Part shown: positions 26,396 through 36,117 of the stretch, piece after piece
Layout of the letters: each line of letters opens with the position of its first letter
How positions within the stretch are numbered: position 1 is the first letter of the stretch
Assembly: GCA_009780135.1 (NCBI GenBank)
Contig: WRAP01000002.1
Location: 104,054-168,053, forward strand
DNA: 64,000 nucleotides
Reading direction: 5' to 3'
Source of the DNA: Bacillota bacterium
GTDB taxonomy: Bacteria > Bacillota > Clostridia > Christensenellales > Pumilibacteraceae
The notes under the pieces: model-generated
Told to the model about the DNA's origin: nothing
Databases searched by the model: none
What the model saw: the letters and a program-made list of their open reading frames with translations, nothing else
Program-made: the position numbers and the translations under genes

Positions 26396-27424
26396 ATGAA
26401 AATTCTACTTGATTTGCATGGTGGCGATCACCCAATAGACGAGTTCATTTTTGGATGCGTAGAGGCACTAAGTCTATGCGCAAATTTGTCGTTGGTGCTT
26501 GTAGGCGATGAAAATTCAGCAAAAGCTAGCCTAGATAAAGTCTTATTAGATAAGGCTTACAACAAAATCAATCGTGATAGAATAGAATTTATAAACGCAA
26601 CTGATGTTGTTACAAACGAGGATGTTCCTACCGATGCCATCCGCAATAAAAAAGAGAGCTCTATGGTTATAGCGCTTGAAGCAACTAAAATTCGAGAGGA
26701 TATCTCTGGTATGGTTACGGCAGGTAGTACGGGTGCGGCCCTTACGGGTGCAACATTAAAAATAGGTAGAATACAGGGTGTTAGACGAGCAGCTCTAGCA
26801 CCAATTTTGCCGACTTTAAAAGGTGGCCGGGTTTGTATTATAGACGGTGGCGCTAATATAGAGAGTACACCCGAATTTTTAGAGCAATTTGCGCTCATGG
26901 GTAGTATTTATATGCAGTCGGTATATGGAATAGAAAAGCCAAGAGTGGCACTACTTAGCAACGGTACTGAGGATAAAAAAGGTAATGCATTGGTTCAAGG
27001 TGCTTTTCCATTACTTAAAAAGCTACCTATAAACTTTGTTGGTAATATGGAGGCTAGAGAGGCAATCAGCGGTGATTACGATGTTATAGTGTGTGACGGT
27101 TTTGTGGGAAATGTATTGCTAAAAGCATTAGAGGGTTCACTTTATGGCTTTAAGGGGCTTCTAAAGGGAGCTTTGACTTCTGGCTTTAGGTCTAAAATGG
27201 GAGCATTATTAGCAAAGCCCTCTCTTAAAAAAGCATTTAAGCCATTTACTTTAGACGAGTTAGGTGCTGCTGCGTTTTTAGGCTGTAGTAAATTAGTAGC
27301 AAAAGCACACGGGAGTTCTAAGGCAGGCGAGATTAAAGCTGCTCTTTTGCAAGTGCATACAATGGCAGAAGCTAATATCACCAATAAAATCAAAACTGAA
27401 ATTGGTAAAATAATAACTAATTAG
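26396..27424 (+). CDS. plsX: Phosphate acyltransferase PlsX
   Basis: 342 residues. Typical start MKILLDLHGGDHP, then MVTAGSTGAALTGA, IDGGANIE, LLSNGTEDKKGN and DVIVCDGFVGNVLLKALEG. PlsX makes acyl-phosphate from acyl-ACP for PlsY, the first steps of phospholipid synthesis. The start is fixed by homology to the conserved MKIxxDxxGGD, and the ATG lies only 6 nt after a TATAAT, so translation is probably leaderless. The usual followers fabD, fabG, acpP are absent; a glucanase gene follows. Confidence 0.94.
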   Translation: MKILLDLHGGDHPIDEFIFGCVEALSLCANLSLVLVGDENSAKASLDKVLLDKAYNKINRDRIEFINATDVVTNEDVPTDAIRNKKESSMVIALEATKIREDISGMVTAGSTGAALTGATLKIGRIQGVRRAALAPILPTLKGGRVCIIDGGANIESTPEFLEQFALMGSIYMQSVYGIEKPRVALLSNGTEDKKGNALVQGAFPLLKKLPINFVGNMEAREAISGDYDVIVCDGFVGNVLLKALEGSLYGFKGLLKGALTSGFRSKMGALLAKPSLKKAFKPFTLDELGAAAFLGCSKLVAKAHGSSKAGEIKAALLQVHTMAEANITNKIKTEIGKIITN

Positions 27425-27535
27425 TAAAAGTAACTAGACAAATATTTTTTATGTTAAAATTTTTAAGTTATGCTATTGGACTTTCATAATCTTTCACGCA
27501 ATTTTTAAAAATTAACTATCTTAAATAAAAGTTGC

Positions 27536-27564
27536 TTTACAAATTTAATTATTTATGATATAAT
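27536..27564 (+). promoter_or_regulatory. Promoter of the GH16 lipoprotein gene
   Basis: TTTACA (27536-27541), 17 bp, TATAAT (27559-27564); leader of about 55 nt ending in AGGAG. Confidence 0.7.
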
Positions 27565-27625
27565 ATTGTAGTTAAGCACAATAAAACTTAAGAACTTGTT
27601 TGTGTTTGATTTTTTAGGAGAAAAA

Positions 27626-29194
27626 ATGAATAAAAAACTAAAAAAAGTTAAGTTTTTGCTATTGGCAACATTATTTATGATAGTAGCACTATTAGCTTGT
27701 TATCCGTCGAACGGTACAGACAGTAATGGTAGTAATACACCAGGTACTTCTACGCCAACACCTACACCGCCAATTGTAGCAACAGGCATATCTTTCCCTC
27801 AGCGTCATGTTTATGTAGACAAACACGATAGCGTACAGTTAACACCTACTTTTTATCCCGAGGGAGCTATACCGCTTCAGTTAGTTTGGGAAAGTAGTAA
27901 CGAGGAAGTCGCCGATTTTTTTAATAGTGCACCAAGTACTATTGCGGATTTATTTACTGTAGAGTATGGTTGGACGCTTTTAACCGGTACATCGCTTTGT
28001 GGCGAATTATCGGTAGAGATAGAAATGTCTGTTATGCCTGAGGGTTGGGTACTTACATTTGAGGATAATTTTTTAGGCGACGAGCTAGATAGAAATAACT
28101 GGACACCTCAAACAGGAATTGGACAATGGTGCCAAAACAACAACTGGAATTTTGGATTGACTGGTTGGGGAAATTCAGAAATTATGTATTACCGCAATGA
28201 AAATATTACTGTTCAGGATAACTTTATGCGTATTACAGGCAGAAGAGAAAGAGTGGCACCGGACGCTGAAATTCAACCATTTTTAGGGCCTGCCTCTAAT
28301 CCACAAGTAGCTACGCACTCTAGAGATTTTACTAGTGCCAGAATGAGAAGCCGTGGACATTTTTCTCAACGCTGGGGTAGATTTGAAGCTAAAATGAGAA
28401 TGTGTGCTGTGCCTAGTTTGTGGCCTGCGTTTTGGTTAATGCCTGAACCACTAGACGAACACCGCCCGCATATCGACCCAGGCGGTGGCTCTGGTCGTCA
28501 AGAAGTGACTGGTGCTTTTGGTGGCTGGCCACACAGTGGAGAGATTGATATTATGGAATGGCGTGGTAGAGTTCCACATACACATACCTCTGCTATGCAT
28601 TTTGGTCTTCAACCTCCAGGAACAGCTCATACATATATACACAGCAGCGTGCCTTTTGGCGGCATAGAGGATACATTCGAAGAGTGGGTAACATTTGGTG
28701 TGGATTGGTATCAAGACAGAATGGAGTTTTGGGTAAATCACGAAGTGTTTTGGGCAGTTCATGCTCGTGGCTCAGCATGGGCAAGTGCTAACGGAGTTAC
28801 TTTTCCAACATCTCCGGATTTAAGACCCGCTCCCGCTCGCCCTGCAATTCCTGCTACTCCTGCTTGTCCGGACGGAACTCATCCCGCTAGACCTGCTGTA
28901 CCTGCTCATAGCGGAATGGTAGTTTCTACAAGAGGTTGGCGTTCGCACGCAGGCAGATACAATACTGCTCTAAATCCGGCACATGCTAATGCTAGTATGG
29001 CTAGTGATTACGCTCCGTTTGACCAACCCTTTCATATGATAATAAATATGGCAATGGGCGGCTGGTTTGATGGCGGCGGCGGAATGCCGGCTGATTTTCA
29101 AGAAGCATTTTTAGATGTTTACTGGGTGCGTGTATGGCAAAAAGGCAATGTAGAATGCCCTAACTTAGAAAACCCAATAAATCCTAGAGGTTAG
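27626..29194 (+). CDS. GH16 family beta-glucanase lipoprotein
   Basis: 522 residues from the ATG at 27626, which has AGGAG 7 nt upstream. Lipoprotein signal peptide with lipobox LLAC, a Ser/Thr/Pro linker, a small BIG2-like Ig domain (ISFPQRHVYVDKHDSVQLTP ... WESSNEE), then a GH16 domain (about 145-515). The catalytic motif is intact: SGEIDIMEW, that is E-x-D-x-x-E. Motif HTSAMHFG and the C-terminal FHMIINMAMGG also fit laminarinase-type members, which cut beta-1,3 or mixed-linked glucans. An unusual Pro/Ala-rich insert of about 35 residues lies within the catalytic domain (28827-28916). A terminator follows. Confidence 0.9.
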   Translation: MNKKLKKVKFLLLATLFMIVALLACYPSNGTDSNGSNTPGTSTPTPTPPIVATGISFPQRHVYVDKHDSVQLTPTFYPEGAIPLQLVWESSNEEVADFFNSAPSTIADLFTVEYGWTLLTGTSLCGELSVEIEMSVMPEGWVLTFEDNFLGDELDRNNWTPQTGIGQWCQNNNWNFGLTGWGNSEIMYYRNENITVQDNFMRITGRRERVAPDAEIQPFLGPASNPQVATHSRDFTSARMRSRGHFSQRWGRFEAKMRMCAVPSLWPAFWLMPEPLDEHRPHIDPGGGSGRQEVTGAFGGWPHSGEIDIMEWRGRVPHTHTSAMHFGLQPPGTAHTYIHSSVPFGGIEDTFEEWVTFGVDWYQDRMEFWVNHEVFWAVHARGSAWASANGVTFPTSPDLRPAPARPAIPATPACPDGTHPARPAVPAHSGMVVSTRGWRSHAGRYNTALNPAHANASMASDYAPFDQPFHMIINMAMGGWFDGGGGMPADFQEAFLDVYWVRVWQKGNVECPNLENPINPRG

Positions 29195-29246
29195 AGATTT
29201 GAAACTCAATAGAAAAGTGCAATTAAGTTTAAGCTATAAATAATAA

Positions 29247-29277
29247 AATGCTCGAGCAAGTAGTTCGGGCATTTTTC
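29247..29277 (+). terminator. Terminator after the GH16 gene
   Basis: An 11-bp stem with two wobble pairs (AATGCTCGAGC / GTTCGGGCATT), 5-nt loop, then a T run. Confidence 0.75.
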
Positions 29278-29291
29278 TTGATGTTTTTAGG

Positions 29292-29320
29292 TTGCATTTT
29301 TTTAATTCGGGCAGTATAAT
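29292..29320 (+). promoter_or_regulatory. clpC promoter
   Basis: TTGCAT (29292-29297), 17 bp, TATAAT (29315-29320). It places the RNA start near 29327 and so rules out the upstream in-frame start at 29292. No CtsR-type direct repeat is seen around it. Confidence 0.75.
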
Positions 29321-29348
29321 AGTAAGTACAATTGGAGGCAATAATAAA

Positions 29349-31769
29349 ATGCAATTCGCTGTAACAGAAAATTTAGATAAAGCACTACGGGCAGCCAAGG
29401 CAGTGGCGATAAAGTTTTCTAATCCCGAGATAGGGACGGAGCATATTTTGTATGGAATTCTTAGTTTAGGCAATGGATTAGCTGCTAAATTGCTGGTTGA
29501 AGCTAGACTTAAAACAGCTTATTTTGAAGAAATTTTTGCTGAAGACGATCATGTTGTTATGTTAGAACCGGAGTTTACTGATAGAGTAAAGCAAACTTTT
29601 ATTATGGCATACAAAGTGTGTAGAGCATCGGGTGAGCATAGTATTTCTCCCGAGCATATGTTATTTGCCCTTTTAGCCGACCCTACTAGTCGTGCGTGTT
29701 TTATTATAAAACAAGTGGCAAAGGGCGATTTGGTATCTATGCGGGAAAAATTGGCAGTTGGCTTTAATAAAGGTGCTAGTAGCGAGGGTGAATTTAACGA
29801 AAATGGTAGCGAAATTATAAGGTCTACACTTCCAAGTCAATTAAGCGAGATCGGTTCGGATATCACTAGAAAGGTTTATGAGCAAAAAACGGATCCTGTT
29901 ATTGGTAGAAAGGATGAGATAGAACGAATTATTGAAATTTTGTGTCGTAAAAGTAAAAATAATCCTGTACTTATTGGTGAACCGGGTGTTGGCAAAACTG
30001 CTGTAATAGAAGGGCTTGCTAAAGCGATTGTAGATGGTAGTGTACCGGAATTACTTAAAGATAAAATAGTGTACTCACTTGATATTGGTTCTTTGGTGGC
30101 GGGTACTAAATACCGTGGTGCTTTAGAAGAAAAATTAAAAACGGCAATTGATTTAATTAAGCGTGCCGGAAATATTATTGTTTTTATAGATGAATTACAC
30201 ACTTTGGCACAAGCAAGCAATAAAGAGGGTGAAGTTAGCCCTAGCGATATATTAAAGCCGTATTTAGCTAGGGGAGAACTTCAAACAATCGGTGCAACCA
30301 CTACGGATGAGTATCGTAAATATATCGAAAAGGATAAGGCATTAGAGCGTCGTTTTCAACCAATTATAGTCAATCCTCCTAGTGTAGAGGAAACGATTGA
30401 AATTCTAAAAGGTATTCAAGAAAATTACGAGGCCTTTCATAAGGTGCGTATCTCGCATGAGGCGTTAGTGGCAGCTGCTAAATTATCAGATAGATATATT
30501 GCTGATAGATTTCTTCCTGATAAAGCTATAGATTTAATTGATGAAGCTATGAGTAGGGCAAAAATAGGCAGAAACACAATTCCACAAGGCTTAAAAGAGT
30601 TTGAAATTGAGTTAGAGAGCTTAGAACAAGCAAAGCAAGAGGCGGTTAAAAAAGAGGATTATGCTTTGGCAAGTAAGCTTAGAACCGAATGCGATGCTCT
30701 AAGAAAAAAAATTGACGAAACGAAATTAAAATGGAGTAAAGACGGAGAGAGAAGCGATACGGCAATAGCTCCCGATGACATTGCGGCGGTTGTAGCTAAA
30801 TGGACAAAGATACCTGTAACAAGACTAACCGAAACCGAAAGTGAAAGGTTGATTAGGCTAGAAAAGATTTTAGAAAAGCGGGTTATTGGGCAAGAAAAAG
30901 CGGTATCGGCGGTAAGTAAAGCTATACGAAGGGCAAGAGCAGGACTTAAAGATATAGCAAGACCTATAGGAACATTCTTATTTTTAGGACCAACGGGTGT
31001 AGGTAAAACCGAATTAACCAAAGCGTTATCGGAAGCGATGTTTGATGACGAAACGGCAATAGTTAGGCTTGATATGAGTGAGTACATGGAAAGTCATTCG
31101 GTGTCTAAGCTGATTGGTGCACCTCCTGGGTATGTGGGTTTTGAGGACGGCGGTCAGCTAACGGAACAAGTGCGTAGAAAGCCGTATAGTGTTGTGCTTT
31201 TTGACGAAATTGAAAAAGCACACCCCGATATTACAAATGCACTTTTGCAGATAATGGACGATGGCAGGCTAACGGACTCTCAAGGCAGGGTTGTGTCTTT
31301 TAAGAACACCATAATTATAATGACCAGCAATGTCGGAGCGGATAGTCTTAAGAAAAGCAAAAGTTTAGGTTTTGGCGAGGCAAACGCAGAAAGCGAGGAT
31401 AACAGAGTGGAAAACGCAATGATGAACGCTCTTAAAAAGTCATTCAAGCCCGAGTTTATAAATCGTATAGATGTTGTGTGTATATTTAAGCAATTAACAA
31501 AAGAGCAAATAGGCAGTATAGCAGATATTCTTCTTAATAAAGTTGCTAAAAACTTAACCGAACACAATATAAAACTAATGGTAACAGATAAGGCAAAAGA
31601 ACACTTAATCGACAAAGGTTACGACCCCGAATACGGTGCAAGACCGCTTAGAAGAGTTATTCAATCGTTAGTAGAAGACGGTATTGCTGAAAGTTTATTG
31701 GTAGGCAAAATCAAAAAAGGTAATACGGCAATTGTGGATTTTATAGGTGATGAGATAGTTATTAAATAA
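29349..31769 (+). CDS. clpC: ATP-dependent Clp protease ATPase subunit ClpC
   Basis: 806 residues from the ATG at 29349 (GGAGG at 29334). N-domain repeats (1-140), AAA-1 with Walker A GEPGVGKTA and Walker B VFIDELH, a UVR-like middle region (KQEAVKKEDYALASKLRTE) that marks ClpC rather than ClpA, and AAA-2 with Walker A GPTGVGKTE, Walker B VLFDEIEKAHPD, arginine fingers, and a C-terminal D2 small domain. It unfolds substrates for ClpP. In Bacillus clpC is the last gene of ctsR-mcsA-mcsB-clpC; here none of those precede it. The ClpP-binding loop is not obvious to me. Confidence 0.93.
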   Translation: MQFAVTENLDKALRAAKAVAIKFSNPEIGTEHILYGILSLGNGLAAKLLVEARLKTAYFEEIFAEDDHVVMLEPEFTDRVKQTFIMAYKVCRASGEHSISPEHMLFALLADPTSRACFIIKQVAKGDLVSMREKLAVGFNKGASSEGEFNENGSEIIRSTLPSQLSEIGSDITRKVYEQKTDPVIGRKDEIERIIEILCRKSKNNPVLIGEPGVGKTAVIEGLAKAIVDGSVPELLKDKIVYSLDIGSLVAGTKYRGALEEKLKTAIDLIKRAGNIIVFIDELHTLAQASNKEGEVSPSDILKPYLARGELQTIGATTTDEYRKYIEKDKALERRFQPIIVNPPSVEETIEILKGIQENYEAFHKVRISHEALVAAAKLSDRYIADRFLPDKAIDLIDEAMSRAKIGRNTIPQGLKEFEIELESLEQAKQEAVKKEDYALASKLRTECDALRKKIDETKLKWSKDGERSDTAIAPDDIAAVVAKWTKIPVTRLTETESERLIRLEKILEKRVIGQEKAVSAVSKAIRRARAGLKDIARPIGTFLFLGPTGVGKTELTKALSEAMFDDETAIVRLDMSEYMESHSVSKLIGAPPGYVGFEDGGQLTEQVRRKPYSVVLFDEIEKAHPDITNALLQIMDDGRLTDSQGRVVSFKNTIIIMTSNVGADSLKKSKSLGFGEANAESEDNRVENAMMNALKKSFKPEFINRIDVVCIFKQLTKEQIGSIADILLNKVAKNLTEHNIKLMVTDKAKEHLIDKGYDPEYGARPLRRVIQSLVEDGIAESLLVGKIKKGNTAIVDFIGDEIVIK

Positions 31770-31821
31770 ATAAGAAATATTTATAAGATAGAATATAATT
31801 TTTCACTAAAAATTTTTTATT

Positions 31822-31850
31822 AAAAAAGTGCTAGACAAGCACTTTTTTTT
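31822..31850 (+). terminator. Terminator between clpC and rpoB
   Basis: AAAAAAGTGCT / AGCACTTTTTT stem with loop AGACA, then a T run to 31850. Confidence 0.8.
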
Positions 31851-32055
31851 ATTATATTATGGTAGAGTGGGGGGAGGTTTCTCGCTTTCACAACTATATA
31901 CTATAGCGATTATTTTATCACATAATATTTATTTGAGTTTACAAAAATATTGCAAGGATTATTATTTGTAATTGATTTATAATATGCGGTGAATAAAGTG
32001 CATTAAGTGATAAATTAGTCGATTGACTTTAGTAAAAAGAGAACAATTAAATATT

Positions 32056-35000
32056 ATGAGTAGAATTAAAAAAGTAAAGTATGGGGGCGTTGAGAGGATG
32101 AGTTTTGCGAGTATCGATGAAATCATTGATATTCCGTTTCTTATCGAGACGCAAAAAAGTAGCTACAAGGACTTTGTAGAAAAAGGCATTGGCGAGGTAT
32201 TTGAAGATTTTTCGCCTGTAACGGATTTCTCTAACAGAATTGAATTACATTTTTTGGATTATAAATTAGAAGATACTCCAAAGTATACCGAAAGAGAGTG
32301 TAAAGATAGAGATACAACTTATTCTGTACCACTAAAGGTAAATGTTAGACAGATTAAAACTGAAACGGGCGAGGTTATTGACCAAGAAGTATTTATGGGC
32401 GAGTTTCCTCTTATGACTCCAAACGGTTCGTTTATCGTAAACGGTGCCGAAAGGGTTGTAGTTAGCCAGCTTGTTAGGAGTCCAGGTGCTTACTTTAACT
32501 CTAGTTTAGACCGTCGTACGGGTGAAGCTAGATTTAGTGCTACAAACATCCCAAGCCGCGGTGCATGGTTAGAGTATGTAGAGGATGATAAAGGTCTTTT
32601 GTGGGTTCAAGTAGATCGCACAAGAAAAATCCATGCAACGGCACTTATTAGAGCCTTAAATTCTATTGTTACTGATGCCAAATTTATTGCTAACGAAAAG
32701 CGTAATTGGATAAAACCGGATTATCAGTTTGGTACCGATGCTGAGATTGCGGCATTGTTTTTTAACGATCCTCTTATTATGGCTACCTTGGAGAAAGATA
32801 TTTCTTCTAAAGAGCCAGACGGTGGTATTGTTGAGATGCATAAAAAATTGCGTCCCGGCGAGGTTCCCAATGTAGATAGCATTAAAACTTACTTAGAAAA
32901 TCTATTTTTTGACAGACGCAAATACGATTTTACCCGTATTGGGCGTTATAAGCATAATAAAAAATTATCGGTTGCCGCTAGGATTACTAATCAAATTGCT
33001 TACGCTGATATTATTAGCCCTGATGGAGAATTATTAGCTCAAAAAGGTGCATTCATTGACGAGCCTCTAGCTAATAGAATTCAGCATAGCGGTGTTAATG
33101 AAGTAGCCGTTGTTAAAAGAAGCGAATACGGCGGAGGTGCTCATGTTGTTATTGGCAACAGCACCGTTGATATTAACGCTTTTGTAGATATTGATACTAA
33201 AAAGCTAGGTATAAACGAGTGGGTGCATTATCCAACACTTAGAAAAATTTTAGCAGTAGCGGGTGGAGATAAAAAGAAAATAACTGCTGCTGTTATAGAA
33301 AATAAAGAAAAGCTAATTTGTAGACATCTTTTGGTAGAGGATGTAATTTCTACTATAAATTATATCTTGGGATTAAAATTTGGCATAGGATTTACCGATC
33401 ATATCGACCATCTTGGTAACCGTCGTGTTAGAAGTGTTGGTGAATTATTACAAAATCAATTTAGAGTGGGTATTGCTAGGCTGGAGAGAGTTATAAAAGA
33501 GCGTATGCAAATTCAGAATGAAGCAGATGTAACTCCACAATCGCTTATGAATATCCGTCCTGTATCTAGTGCTATAAAAGAATTCTTTGGCAGTTCGCAG
33601 CTTAGTCAATTTATGGACGAGACTAATCCGATAGCAGAACTTACTCATAAACGCAAGCTATCAGCACTTGGTCCCGGTGGTTTAAATCGTGAGCGTGCCA
33701 GCTTTGAGGTTCGAGATGTTCATTACACTCATTACTCTAGGTTATGTCCAATCGAAACTCCTGAGGGACAAAATATAGGTCTTATTTCATCATTGTCTAG
33801 CTTTTCTCGTATTAACGAGTACGGCTTTATTGAAGCACCGTATCGTAAAGTAGATAAAAAAACGGCAAAAGTTACTGACGAGGTTCATTATCTAACTGCC
33901 GATGAAGAAGATAAATATATGGTGGCACAAGCAGGCGAACCGCTAGACGAAAAAGGTTGTTTAAAAAATGAGCGTGTTCTAATGCGTCACTGGGATGACA
34001 TTTTAGAAAAATCTAAATACGAAATTGATTATATTGATATTAGTGCTAAGCAAATGATTTCTATTGCTACAGCTCTTATCCCGTTTTTAGAGAATGACGA
34101 TACTAACCGTGCACTAATGGGTTCTAACATGCAGAGGCAGGCTGTGCCTCTACTTATTCCCGAAGCTCCTATTGTTGGTACGGGCATCGAGCACAAAATT
34201 GCATACGATAGTGGTGTGCTTATTATAAATAAAAATGCTGGTGTTGTTAGCTATGTGGACGCTGAAAGAATAGAGGTAACGGAAGATGTCGACGGCAAAA
34301 CATATGCGTATACGCTTAAGAAATTTATTGGCTCCAACCAAGGAACCTGTATCAATCAGCGTCCTATAGTTCATAAGGGCGAAAGAGTAAACGCAGGACA
34401 AGTTTTGGCAGACGGACATTCAACTCAAAACGCTGAGTTATCACTTGGTAGAAATATTCTTATTGGCTTTATGAGTTGGGAAGGTTATAACTACGAGGAT
34501 GCGATTTTAGTTAGCGAAAAGATTGTTAAAGACGATGTTTTTACCAGCATTCATATAGAGGAGCACGAGGTAGAGGCTAGAGATACAAAGCTAGGCGAAG
34601 AAGAAATCACTAGAGATATTCCAAATGTCGGCGACGACGCTCTTAAAAATCTAGATGAATTTGGTATCGTTCGAATCGGTGCCGAGGTTAAAACAGGTGA
34701 TATTCTAGTTGGTAAGGTTACTCCAAAAGGGGAAACAGAACTAACTCCAGAAGAAAGATTACTTCGTGCGATATTCGGTGAAAAGGCAAGAGAAGTTAGA
34801 GATACTTCGCTTAAAGTTCCTAACGGCGAGGGCGGTATAGTTGTAGATGTTAAAGTATTTACCCGTGCTAATAAAGATGAGATGACGGCAGGTGTAAATA
34901 AGATTGTTCGTGTTTATATTGCTCAAAAACGCAAAATCAGCGTGGGCGATAAAATGGCGGGCCGTCACGGTAATAAAGGTGTTATTAGTAGAATACTTCC

Positions 35001-35976
35001 TGAAGAAGATATGCCGTTTATGGCAGATGGAACTCCGCTACAAATCGTGCTAAATCCATTAGGTGTTCCGTCTAGGATGAATATAGGTCAGGTTTTAGAG
35101 GTGCATTTAGGATTGGTTGCTAAAGCACTGGGTTGGAAAATATCTACTCCTGTTTTTGACGGAGCAACCGAGGCAGATATTGAAAAATTACTAAGAGAAA
35201 ATAATATAGCTGTAAACGAAAAAGGCGAAGTAGACGGTAAAGTGCAATTATACGATGGCCGTACAGGTGAACCGTTTGAAAACCGTGTAACAGTTGGTTA
35301 TATGTATATGATTAAACTTATTCACTTAGTAGACGATAAAATCCATGCTCGTTCAACGGGTCCATACTCGCTTGTTACTCAACAGCCTCTTGGCGGTAAA
35401 GCACAATTTGGTGGTCAGCGTTTCGGTGAGATGGAGGTTTGGGCACTTTACGCTTATGGTGCTGCTAATATTCTTCAAGAAATTATGACGGTTAAATCCG
35501 ACGATGTTGTGGGTAGAGTTAAAACCTACGAGAGCATCGTTAAAGGCTTTAATGTTGGTGAGCCGGGTATTCCTGAGTCATTTAAGGTTCTTATTAAAGA
35601 GCTTCAAGCACTTTCGTTAGATGTTAAGATTTTAGCTGAGGGTAATCAAGAAATTGGCATAAGAAACATTTTAGAAAATGATAACGAACACGAGGGTATC
35701 AAGGCACGCAAGCGTCATTTTGCTCACGGTCAAGTTATGCTGGATGAAGAAATTGATTTAATGGGCGGAATATTTGATGATGACTTAGGCGATGACGATT
35801 TAGAGGACAGTAAAGATGCAGCTTTTGCCGAATTATTTGGTGGTGCTGCCGAGATTAACATAGTAGACCCGTTTGCCGATAGAATTTTAACCGATGATGA
35901 TTTACTAGATGATGAATTACTAGACGAAGAAATTAAAGCCGAAAGAGAAAAATCTGATAAGAAGAAAAAGAAATAG
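32056..35976 (+). CDS. rpoB: RNA polymerase beta subunit
   Basis: 1306 residues from the ATG at 32056. An in-frame TTG at 32023 would add 11 residues; neither start has a good ribosome binding site. Hallmarks: LVRSPGAYF, the rifampicin region [29 protein letters not shown] with usual wild-type residues, [32 protein letters not shown], and the catalytic-site [12 protein letters not shown]. The C-terminal tail is acidic, then lysine-rich. The usual upstream neighbours rplJ and rplL are absent; clpC is upstream. rpoC follows after a 141-bp gap holding a long inverted repeat. Confidence 0.97.
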   Translation: MSRIKKVKYGGVERMSFASIDEIIDIPFLIETQKSSYKDFVEKGIGEVFEDFSPVTDFSNRIELHFLDYKLEDTPKYTERECKDRDTTYSVPLKVNVRQIKTETGEVIDQEVFMGEFPLMTPNGSFIVNGAERVVVSQLVRSPGAYFNSSLDRRTGEARFSATNIPSRGAWLEYVEDDKGLLWVQVDRTRKIHATALIRALNSIVTDAKFIANEKRNWIKPDYQFGTDAEIAALFFNDPLIMATLEKDISSKEPDGGIVEMHKKLRPGEVPNVDSIKTYLENLFFDRRKYDFTRIGRYKHNKKLSVAARITNQIAYADIISPDGELLAQKGAFIDEPLANRIQHSGVNEVAVVKRSEYGGGAHVVIGNSTVDINAFVDIDTKKLGINEWVHYPTLRKILAVAGGDKKKITAAVIENKEKLICRHLLVEDVISTINYILGLKFGIGFTDHIDHLGNRRVRSVGELLQNQFRVGIARLERVIKERMQIQNEADVTPQSLMNIRPVSSAIKEFFGSSQLSQFMDETNPIAELTHKRKLSALGPGGLNRERASFEVRDVHYTHYSRLCPIETPEGQNIGLISSLSSFSRINEYGFIEAPYRKVDKKTAKVTDEVHYLTADEEDKYMVAQAGEPLDEKGCLKNERVLMRHWDDILEKSKYEIDYIDISAKQMISIATALIPFLENDDTNRALMGSNMQRQAVPLLIPEAPIVGTGIEHKIAYDSGVLIINKNAGVVSYVDAERIEVTEDVDGKTYAYTLKKFIGSNQGTCINQRPIVHKGERVNAGQVLADGHSTQNAELSLGRNILIGFMSWEGYNYEDAILVSEKIVKDDVFTSIHIEEHEVEARDTKLGEEEITRDIPNVGDDALKNLDEFGIVRIGAEVKTGDILVGKVTPKGETELTPEERLLRAIFGEKAREVRDTSLKVPNGEGGIVVDVKVFTRANKDEMTAGVNKIVRVYIAQKRKISVGDKMAGRHGNKGVISRILPEEDMPFMADGTPLQIVLNPLGVPSRMNIGQVLEVHLGLVAKALGWKISTPVFDGATEADIEKLLRENNIAVNEKGEVDGKVQLYDGRTGEPFENRVTVGYMYMIKLIHLVDDKIHARSTGPYSLVTQQPLGGKAQFGGQRFGEMEVWALYAYGAANILQEIMTVKSDDVVGRVKTYESIVKGFNVGEPGIPESFKVLIKELQALSLDVKILAEGNQEIGIRNILENDNEHEGIKARKRHFAHGQVMLDEEIDLMGGIFDDDLGDDDLEDSKDAAFAELFGGAAEINIVDPFADRILTDDDLLDDELLDEEIKAEREKSDKKKKK

Positions 35977-35982
35977 GAATAT

Positions 35983-36078
35983 AATTACAAACTACAACTG
36001 ACAAACTACAAAATACGGATAATTTATAGAAAAAGTAATAATCAACAATTTGTAGTTTGTACTTTGTCGTTTGTAATT
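35983..36078. repeat. Long imperfect inverted repeat between rpoB and rpoC
   Basis: Arms 35983-36012 and 36049-36078 are complementary at 26 of 30 positions, around a 36-nt centre. The arms are built from ACAAACTACAA-type words. In RNA this would be a 30-bp imperfect hairpin in the rpoB-rpoC spacer. There is no T tract, so it is unlikely to be a simple terminator; an RNase III-type processing site or a small palindromic element are possible. Confidence 0.65.
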
Positions 36079-36117
36079 TGGTAAAGCACCTGAAATAAAT
36101 AAGGAACATTAAAATTT

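Noticed and set aside
29292..29348. Longer clpC start
   Set aside because: It begins on the promoter -35 element, so it could not be in the mRNA; the ATG at 29349 has GGAGG.
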